Assembly (NCBI GenBank): GCA_004553595.1
Contig: SFKZ01000066.1
Coordinates: 1 to 6,857 of the forward strand
DNA length: 6,857 nucleotides
Reading direction: 5' to 3'
Origin: Methanobrevibacter ruminantium
Lineage (GTDB): Archaea > Methanobacteriota > Methanobacteria > Methanobacteriales > Methanobacteriaceae
Each line of letters begins with the position of its first letter. Positions within the stretch are counted from its first letter, which is position 1. The notes below the pieces were generated by a model. That model was not told where the DNA came from. It was given only the letters and a program-made list of their open reading frames with translations, and did not search any database. Below, piece by piece: positions 1 through 4,797 of the stretch. The position numbers and the translations under genes are program-made.

Positions 1-2
1 GA

Positions 3-275
3 CCTATTGAAAAAGTTCCATATTTATTCGCAATGATGCTTTCTTCAAAAGTATAAAAATCTATATCTCCTGATGGAGATGCTGGAAGTGCTCAAGATAA
101 TTTAAGTGCAGATGATATTCAAAATATTGAAGTTGATTACCCTGAAAAACAAAAAATTGATGATTTCAATGAAGTATATGGAAAAGTTATAATTTCGATG
201 CTGGAAAATAATAAGGAAATATCTGAATTAAATAAATTGAAACAGTTGGTTGTTTCGCAGATTTCGAAAAGGTAA
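3..275 (+). pseudogene. hsdS: 3' end of type I restriction specificity subunit (HsdS), interrupted by an in-frame TAA
   Basis: HsdS recognises the DNA target for type I restriction-modification complexes (with HsdM and HsdR). What remains is the end of the second target-recognition domain and the C-terminal conserved helix. After the stop the frame reads a segment of the 'GSAQDNLSADDIQNIEV' type, followed by 'YPEKQKI' and then a long helix ending 'ELNKLKQLVVSQISKR' and TAA at 273-275. This matches the usual HsdS ending (G-x-AQ-x-NLS, then P-x-x-x-Q-x-I, then a coiled helix). The same frame upstream (PIEKVPYLFAMMLSSKV) looks like the preceding HsdS sequence, but a TAA at 54-56 separates the two parts. 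A single change from TAT (Tyr) would explain it. The gene starts outside the window, so I cannot say whether this is the main hsdS or a spare/silent copy. HsdS identity is fairly sure. Loss of function is inferred, and a sequencing error is possible. Confidence 0.75.
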
Positions 276-276
276 A

Positions 277-427
277 TGTCACACGGATGCACAAGCCGCG
301 AAAGTGGCGTGTTAAATAATTTCCACTCATGCAAACGACACGAAGTGGCGTATTCGATTTTCCTAACGGAAAATCTGTAAATAATTTATTCTTGGAATTG
401 CGTTAGCAATTCCGAATCCGTGTGACA
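277..427. repeat. 151-bp multi-hairpin element with 12-bp perfect terminal inverted repeats
   Basis: The ends TGTCACACGGAT (277-288) and ATCCGTGTGACA (416-427) are exact reverse complements. Inside are four separate hairpins: 295-308 (GCCGC/GTGGC with a GAAA loop and one G-T pair), 335-351 (7 pairs with one mismatch, loop GAA), 356-375 (8-bp perfect stem, loop TAAC) and 394-413 (8-bp perfect stem, loop GTTA). The element starts directly after the hsdS stop codon. No target-site duplication is visible at its ends. It could be a miniature mobile or palindromic intergenic element, a structured 3' untranslated RNA, or a terminator-like structure. The geometry is seen directly; any role is a guess. 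Confidence 0.6.
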
Positions 428-436
428 GTATCGGGG

Positions 437-512
437 GCGTTGCGGGGGTGTCCCCCGCAGAGGGGATAGGACGCAACGAAGTGCGGCCGCAAGGGGAGAC
501 TTCCCCTTCCTA
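437..512 (+). repeat. GC-rich dispersed intergenic repeat, copy A
   Basis: This copy shares three blocks with copy B at 3425-3509: GCGTTGCGGG at the left, CCCGCAGAGGGG(A/G)TAG in the middle, and an identical 20-mer GGGGAGACTTCCCCTTCCTA at the right end. It folds into an 8-bp hairpin at 441-448/452-459 (loop TGT) and a 7-bp hairpin at 491-497/502-508 (loop GACT). An alternative long pairing joins 438-444 with 472-478. The right-hand hairpin could stop transcription coming from hsdS, but it is not directly followed by a T-tract. Its GC content contrasts strongly with the flanks. The style resembles dispersed intergenic repeats of Treponema genomes (recalled, not checked). Confidence 0.7.
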
Positions 513-542
513 AATAAATATTTTAATTTTTTATGCATTATT

Positions 543-573
543 TTTACACAAAAAATATATTTTATGATATATT
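543..573 (+). promoter_or_regulatory. Promoter of the ATPase/TOPRIM operon (extended -10)
   Basis: A TTTACA (543-548, 5 of 6 to TTGACA) lies upstream of TATATT (568-573, 5 of 6 to TATAAT). The latter is preceded by TG-A at 565-567, making an extended -10. The spacer of 19 bp is longer than ideal, which the extended -10 could offset. Transcription would start around 579-581, two to four bases before the ATG at 583. TATTAT at 570-575 is an alternative -10 that would place the start on the ATG itself. Confidence 0.45.
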
Positions 574-582
574 ATTAGTATT

Positions 583-1839
583 ATGTTGGTTAGTCTTAAG
601 TTTAATAATGCATTTGTTTTTTCTCGGGAGCAGGAGTTTTCGCTAAAGGCGGATTTACGGAGCAAGAAATTATCTTCTAATGTCATTGAAACAAAGAATG
701 ATAATGTTCTGAAGGCGGCTTGTATTTATGGTTCTAACAACTCGGGTAAAACTTGTATTGTTAGAATTATCCGTGCAATCTGGAGTGTTATTTTAAATCA
801 ACCTGGTAATATTTCGCCTAATCTTTTTTCTAATAATCCTAGAGTTTTTATTTCGTGCAGATTTATTCAGGATGAGAAGGAATGGGAATATTCCTTTAAA
901 TTTGATGTAAGCAATAATGTTTATGTTTATGAAAGTTTTTCGTTGATTGAGTTTGATTCTTATAAAAACGAAAAATCTACGCTTTATTATGAAAGGGACT
1001 TTGAAAATAACCGCTTTTTTAGTAAAGATGATGCTTTAAATGCAAGTCTTACTTTGATGGGCAAAAACAACATTCTTATTCATGTGGTTGATACAACTAC
1101 GCTTCCTTATTTGAACGAAGCAAAAAACATTTTGCAGAAATTCGCCAATCGCATTGTCATTTTTGATATGAACAATATTTCTATGGATCAAACAATTCAG
1201 TTGTTGAAAAATCATTCTGATATTCAAAAGGATATTGTCAGTTTTATTAAAAATGCTGATTTGGATTTGGATGAAATTAAATATATCGGTTCTAATCAGA
1301 TGAATGAGGTTAGAGTTTCAAAACAAGCTCCTGCAGAAGAAGTTATTGCGATGAAATTACAGCAGTCTTTTGAAGATTCTATGCGTCTGGTGTCCGTTTA
1401 TAAAGGTGTTCCTGTTCCAAGTTTGCAGTTCGATTCTACTGGTACAAAGAAAATTACTGCATTGGCAAGTTATGTTATTAATGCTCTTAGACAAGGTCAT
1501 ATTCTGGTTGTTGATGAACTTGATTCCAGCATTCATTTTAAGCTTACTCGGGCAATTATTTCTATGTTCAATAATGAACTGAATGATAATGCTCAGCTTA
1601 TTTTTACAGCCCACGATGTTAGTCTTATGGATTGCAAAAAATTATTCAGAAAAGAACAGATTTGGTTTGTTCACAAAGATACTGAACAGGTTTATTTGTA
1701 TTCACTTGCGTCTTTTACTGCTGAAGATGGTATCAGAGGTGATACTACTGATTTATTTGATAAATATAAGCGTGGAATTTTAGGTGCAATTCCAGAGCCT
1801 GATATGTTAAAGACTTTATTACAGGTGAAGAATGAGTAA
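583..1839 (+). CDS. AAA15/RloA-like ATPase, ABC-type fold (defence-associated)
   Basis: This 418-residue protein is a complete SMC/ABC-type ATPase of the AAA_15/AAA_21 kind, likely a cytoplasmic sensor or regulator for the TOPRIM protein encoded next to it. Visible motifs in order are: an N-terminal strand typical of the family (MLVSLKFNNAFVFSREQEF); Walker A GSNNSGKT (50-57); a long central insertion; a signature-like DSTGTKK (284-290); Walker B ILVVDELD (307-314) with catalytic Glu312; and a switch histidine in FTAHD (His344). After that comes an 'EQIWFVHKD' segment often seen near the C-terminus of RloA-like proteins. No key residue is missing. The ATG at 583 is the natural start because the family's first beta strand begins there. 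No Shine-Dalgarno sequence precedes it and the predicted promoter ends within 10 bp, so the mRNA may be leaderless. It overlaps the next gene by 8 bp. Comparable pairs are RloA-RloB, AbiLi-AbiLii and AriA-AriB (PARIS). Which of these is nearest cannot be settled by eye. Confidence 0.88.
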   Translation: MLVSLKFNNAFVFSREQEFSLKADLRSKKLSSNVIETKNDNVLKAACIYGSNNSGKTCIVRIIRAIWSVILNQPGNISPNLFSNNPRVFISCRFIQDEKEWEYSFKFDVSNNVYVYESFSLIEFDSYKNEKSTLYYERDFENNRFFSKDDALNASLTLMGKNNILIHVVDTTTLPYLNEAKNILQKFANRIVIFDMNNISMDQTIQLLKNHSDIQKDIVSFIKNADLDLDEIKYIGSNQMNEVRVSKQAPAEEVIAMKLQQSFEDSMRLVSVYKGVPVPSLQFDSTGTKKITALASYVINALRQGHILVVDELDSSIHFKLTRAIISMFNNELNDNAQLIFTAHDVSLMDCKKLFRKEQIWFVHKDTEQVYLYSLASFTAEDGIRGDTTDLFDKYKRGILGAIPEPDMLKTLLQVKNE

Positions 1840-2476
1840 GCCAAGTTTTTTGAATAAAACTAAAAAGAAGATTTGTCTCATTTGCGAAGGTTTTGAAGAA
1901 TTTGATTATATTTCAAAACTTCTGGAGCTGAAAATTTGGTCTGATGTTTATGATTTTGAACTTGTAAATGCAGAATCTTGTGGAAATATTTCTGCCCGTT
2001 ATCAAGACAGGTATCAGAGTGATAATTATGATATTGTTTTAGTTTTTTGTGATACGGACAGACGTCTAGAAGACGGTTTTGAATTAATCAGGACAAAAAT
2101 CAACAATATTTTTGGAAATTCTATTGCTGCCGATAAAGTCATAATTTTTGTTAATCCATGTACAATGCAGGTTATTCTTTCTCATTTTGGGGATGTTAGT
2201 TTACGAACTCAAAACAAACGTAAAAATGATCCTGAAATTAAACGCCTTACTGGATTGTCTGATGAAAAGAAATATGATGGGTGTAAGGAACACAGAGATT
2301 TTATTTTCTCACAGGTTACAAAAGAGAACTATGAGGAAATGAAAAATCGTATAAGTTTGCTTTCTGATAATTATAAAAATCAGCCAGCAACGAATTTTGC
2401 TTATTACTTGGAATTGTTTGAAAATTCTAATAGTGATTGGATTGATAAAATTAATTCAATTATAGAAACAGAATAA
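1832..2476 (+). CDS. RloB-like TOPRIM-fold protein, putative nuclease effector
   Basis: This 214-residue partner of the upstream ATPase has a TOPRIM-like layout. A first strand ends in ICLICEGFEEFDY (Glu19 being the likely general acid/metal ligand). A second strand ends in VLVFCDTDRR (Asp74 and Asp76, the DxD pair). A later 'FVNPCTMQVILSHFG' (106-120) matches the 'NPC-x-E-x-W/hhHF' region of RloB proteins, although the usual Glu is replaced by Met/Gln here. In related ATPase-TOPRIM systems the TOPRIM protein cuts nucleic acid (tRNA in PARIS) when the ATPase senses a phage signal; that role is inferred here. The start ATG lies inside the last codons of the ATPase gene (ATGAGTAA, 8-bp overlap), a typical sign of translational coupling. 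AGGTG at 1823-1827 could act as the ribosome site. No signal peptide or membrane segment is seen. A DUF4435/AriB-like or OLD-type TOPRIM is the main alternative. Confidence 0.75.
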   Translation: MSKPSFLNKTKKKICLICEGFEEFDYISKLLELKIWSDVYDFELVNAESCGNISARYQDRYQSDNYDIVLVFCDTDRRLEDGFELIRTKINNIFGNSIAADKVIIFVNPCTMQVILSHFGDVSLRTQNKRKNDPEIKRLTGLSDEKKYDGCKEHRDFIFSQVTKENYEEMKNRISLLSDNYKNQPATNFAYYLELFENSNSDWIDKINSIIETE

Positions 2477-2487
2477 TAAGGAAAAAC

Positions 2488-3415
2488 ATGTCTTTGCAAA
2501 TCAAACTTTCAGATTATTACATTGCATATTTTGATATTCTCGGTTATAGAGGATTGTTCTCTGGAAATGAAGGACAAAATTGTGAAATCATTGAAAATAT
2601 CATAACGGCATTTAATAAAATATCTAATAGCATTAATCAAAACAATTCTTCTCCGATTTTGCAAGCTGTTGATCTGAAAATTGAAAAAAGAATGTTAGAT
2701 TTGTGACTTTCAAAAAGGATTGTGCCTTGAACACAAAATATTCATTCGAGGGGCAATAGTAAAAGATAAAGCATATTTATCGGAACATACAATTCAAGGT
2801 CCAGGAATAATTAAAGCTGCATCAATGGAAGCAAAAGATGCAGTTTACCCAAGAATACTGCTTGATGCATCTATTGAAAATGCTATTAATTCGAATTGTG
2901 CAAATGATGGAATTTCTCAAATAGTAGGTAGTTGGCTAAAGAAAATAATCCAGGTCTTCCCAGATGACAAACTGTTTCTAAATTATCTGTATAATCAGAA
3001 ATCGTTGTTTGATGTGTTACCAGAGTTACAAGATGAAAAAATTCAAACATCTCTATTGAATCAACTAAAATAGATTTCAATCTCCGATTTTACAAATGTT
3101 ACGGTTTCTCTTAAAAATTCATCATCCACAAAATCAATATTAGAAAAGCACAAAAATGTTTTGATTGAAAAGATAAATCAATATTCAAATTACGATGATG
3201 TAAAAAATCAAAAGGAAGCAGATTTAAAAGAAAGGATAATTAAAAAATATCACTGGGTTTTAAGTTATCATAATCTTATGTGTAAATTGAATGATGAAAT
3301 GGAATTTGAAATTAAATATGCTGATATAATTGATTATCGTTATGGGACATTTTTAATTATGTTGGTAGATAATAATACAGGTAATGAGAGAAGCGACAAA
3401 ACAATAGAAAAATAA
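2488..3415 (+). pseudogene. Decayed third operon gene, possibly a divergent nucleotidyl-cyclase-fold protein
   Basis: One gene is split into three readable parts. Part 1 (2488-2706) starts at an ATG with a good AAGGA site at 2478-2482, 11 bp after the TOPRIM stop, and reads 'YYIAYFDILGYRGLF' before running into TGA at 2704-2706. Part 2 continues in the next frame from about 2699 (ICDFQKG, then HKIFIRGAIVKDKAYL and GPGIIKAASMEAKDAVYPRI) to TAG at 3071-3073. Part 3 stays in the part 2 frame to TAA at 3413-3415 and includes 'KKYHWVLSYHNLMC'. About 310 codons remain in total. In proteins I recall with this pattern (AFLDILGF ... FSDN/FSDS ... RGGI-x-x-G ... G-x-x-xxAYxLE-x-x-A-x-YPRI), an FSD motif lies between parts 1 and 2. 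Here that segment is absent, as though deleted together with the frame. D-hh-G, FSD and RGxI-G resemble class III cyclase motifs, but that link is inference. The family itself is uncharacterised as far as I know. Confidence 0.7.
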
Positions 3416-3424
3416 AATAAGCCA

Positions 3425-3509
3425 GCGTTGCGGGCGGCGCTTGAGCCCGCAGAGGGGGTAGCGGAAAACGCGCAAGCGGTTGGAGCGAGGGGGAGACTTC
3501 CCCTTCCTA
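3425..3509 (+). repeat. GC-rich dispersed intergenic repeat, copy B
   Basis: Second copy of the repeat at 437-512, in the same orientation and about 9 bp longer. The left stem is 3429-3435/3445-3451 (TGCGGGC/GCCCGCA, 9-base loop). The right stem is 3488-3494/3499-3505 with loop GACT, and one pair has become G-T. The loop sequences and the middle section differ from copy A while the stems still pair, as expected for a folded element. It begins 9 bp after the last stop of the decayed third gene, so it may also act as a transcription stop for that operon. Confidence 0.7.
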
Positions 3510-3513
3510 GCCT

Positions 3514-3564
3514 TATAATCGAAAAATATTATGATAATTTCTGAATATAATCGAAAAATATTAT
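3514..3564 (+). repeat. Two 19-bp AT-rich direct repeats, each nearly palindromic (operator- or iteron-like)
   Basis: TATAATCGAAAAATATTAT occurs exactly at 3514-3532 and 3546-3564, start to start 32 bp, or about three helical turns. Each copy has TATAAT at the left and ATTAT(A) at the right as inverted arms around an 8-bp centre; the second copy is fully symmetric to 3565. They lie just upstream of the predicted promoter of the DUF4143 gene, as expected for a pair of protein-binding sites. The second copy also creates a perfect TATAAT at 3562-3567. No regulator gene is present in the window. Simple AT-rich duplication is the alternative. Confidence 0.5.
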
Positions 3565-3572
3565 AATTTTTA

Positions 3573-3601
3573 TTGATTTGGCAGAAAAAATCTCTTATTA
3601 T
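3573..3601 (+). promoter_or_regulatory. Promoter of the DUF4143 ATPase-hsdR operon
   Basis: TTGATT (3573-3578) and TATTAT (3596-3601) are separated by 17 bp, a near-ideal sigma-70-type arrangement (4 of 6 and 5 of 6 matches). The expected transcription start, about 7 bp after the -10, falls on or next to the A of the ATG at 3608. An alternative -10, the perfect TATAAT at 3562-3567, has no good -35 and would give a leader of about 34 bases. Confidence 0.5.
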
Positions 3602-3607
3602 TAAGGT

Positions 3608-4765
3608 ATGAACGAAATTAAGAGAGATTTGCAGATTATTCTTTCTCAAAAACTTGGCAAAGGCAAGGTCATTATTTTGATGGGCTCTCGTCAGGTTGGA
3701 AAAACTACGCTTTTGCAAAAACTTCTTTCTGAATATTCGGATGAAAAATCAGTGCAGTACTGGAATTGTGACGAAATAGATGTGAGAAAACTTCTTGCTG
3801 ATGAATCGTCTGCTCGTTTGAAATCTTTTGTAGGAAATTCAAAATTTATTGTTATTGATGAAGCGCAGCGTGTTCAAAATATTGGTCTTAAATTGAAAAT
3901 CCTTCACGATAATTTCCCTGATGTTCAGATTGCTGTAACTGGTTCATCTGCACTTGATTTGTCTAACACGATTAACGAGCCTTTGACCGGGCGAAAATTT
4001 GAATACAATCTTTTTCCTTTTTCTACAAATGAGCTTGTTCACAATTTTTCGATGCTGGATGAAATGAAACAGTTGGAAAACAGACTTGTTTATGGTTTTT
4101 ATCCTGATGTAGTGAATAATCCAGGTGAAGAAAAAGAAACCCTTTCAAATATTGTTTCAAGTTATCTTTATAAAGATGTTTTTGAGTTTCAGGATATACG
4201 AAAGCCTTTTGTGATTGAAAAACTGGTTCAGGCTCTTGCATTGCAGGTTGGAAGTGAAGTTTCGTTTAATGAACTTGGAAATCTTTTAGGAATTGACTCT
4301 CTCACTGTTCAAAAATATGTGGATTTACTTGAGAAGGCTTATGTAATTTTTCATCTTCATTCTTACAGCCGCAATGTTCGAAATGAACTTAAAAAAAGTA
4401 TAAAGATTTATTTTTATGATAACGGTGTCAGAAATGCGGTTATCTCAAATTTTTCTCCTTGTGATTTGCGTTCCGACATTGGCATGATTTGGGAAAACTT
4501 TTTAATCAGCGAACGAGTAAAAAACAATGCTTTTCATAACAGAAATGCAAAATATTATTTTTGGCGTACAACTCAAAAGCAGGAAGTTGATTTTATCGAA
4601 GAATTTGATGGAAAATTTTCAGCCTTTGAATTTAAATACAATCCAAAGAAGGCGAATGCAAAATGTCCGCTAACATTTTCTAATAATTATCCAGAAATTC
4701 CTTTTTCTGTGATTTCCAGAGGAAACTATCTTGATTTTATCACGGAGGAGTCAATCGATTGTTGA
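3608..4765 (+). CDS. AAA_14 / DUF4143 family ATPase
   Basis: This 385-residue ATPase belongs to the common AAA_14 plus DUF4143 class, whose cellular role is unknown. It is often found in accessory and defence regions. Motifs are Walker A GSRQVGKTT (26-34), Walker B KFIVIDEAQ (79-87) with Glu85, a sensor-like VTGSSALDL (110-118) and the family's GRKFEYNLFPFS (128-139). A winged-helix-like stretch follows at about 215-245. The C-terminal DUF4143 domain carries 'EVDFI' (Asp328) and 'AFEFK' (Glu341-x-Lys343), a D...ExK pattern like PD-(D/E)xK nucleases. Length is normal for the family. The start must lie at or after 3605 because TAA sits in frame at 3602-3604, and the next Met (residue 25) would cut into Walker A. 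An AAGG (3603-3606) lies one base before the ATG, too close to act as a normal ribosome site. hsdR begins 32 bp downstream and is probably co-transcribed. Confidence 0.92.
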   Translation: MNEIKRDLQIILSQKLGKGKVIILMGSRQVGKTTLLQKLLSEYSDEKSVQYWNCDEIDVRKLLADESSARLKSFVGNSKFIVIDEAQRVQNIGLKLKILHDNFPDVQIAVTGSSALDLSNTINEPLTGRKFEYNLFPFSTNELVHNFSMLDEMKQLENRLVYGFYPDVVNNPGEEKETLSNIVSSYLYKDVFEFQDIRKPFVIEKLVQALALQVGSEVSFNELGNLLGIDSLTVQKYVDLLEKAYVIFHLHSYSRNVRNELKKSIKIYFYDNGVRNAVISNFSPCDLRSDIGMIWENFLISERVKNNAFHNRNAKYYFWRTTQKQEVDFIEEFDGKFSAFEFKYNPKKANAKCPLTFSNNYPEIPFSVISRGNYLDFITEESIDC

Positions 4766-4785
4766 AACAATCTTCTTGACTTTTT
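4757..4785 (+). terminator. Weak hairpin plus T-rich run at the end of the DUF4143 gene
   Basis: GATTGT (4757-4762) pairs with ACAATC (4767-4772) around a TGAA loop, followed by TTCTTGACTTTTT. The stem is short and AT-rich and it overlaps the stop codon (4763-4765). Full termination is unlikely; partial attenuation between the ATPase gene and hsdR is possible. Confidence 0.25.
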
Positions 4786-4787
4786 AT

Positions 4788-4792
4788 GGGAG
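4788..4792 (+). promoter_or_regulatory. Ribosome binding site of hsdR
   Basis: GGGAG lies 5 bases before the ATG at 4798, a standard Shine-Dalgarno spacing that fixes the start. It contrasts with the genes at 583 and 3608, which lack a correctly placed site. Confidence 0.7.
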
Positions 4793-4797
4793 TAAAT

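Noticed and set aside
356..413. TAAC...GTTA arrangement resembling an integron attC site, given that oral treponemes can carry integrons
   Set aside because: The boxes (TCCTAAC and GTTAGCA) do not fit RYYYAAC and GTTRRRY. Each is the loop of its own 8-bp hairpin, and no integron cassette or integrase is present.
277..427. Conventional insertion sequence remnant
   Set aside because: There is no transposase fragment in any frame and no target-site duplication at the ends, so it is reported only as a structured repeat.
2720..3073. Stand-alone 117-codon reading frame starting at TTG
   Set aside because: It is the middle part of the split third gene. The TTG start has no ribosome site and protein-like sequence continues upstream of it in the same frame (from about 2699).
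3161..3415. Stand-alone 84-codon reading frame starting at TTG
   Set aside because: It is in the same frame as 2720-3073, separated only by the TAG at 3071, and the sequence between is also protein-like. It is treated as the tail of the pseudogene.
3425..3509. CRISPR repeat
   Set aside because: Only two copies exist in the window, about 3 kb apart, with different internal lengths and no spacer array.
3353..3718. 121-codon minus-strand reading frame
   Set aside because: It crosses the GC-rich repeat, the promoter region and the start of the DUF4143 gene, and its translation shows no recognisable motif. It is an antisense shadow.
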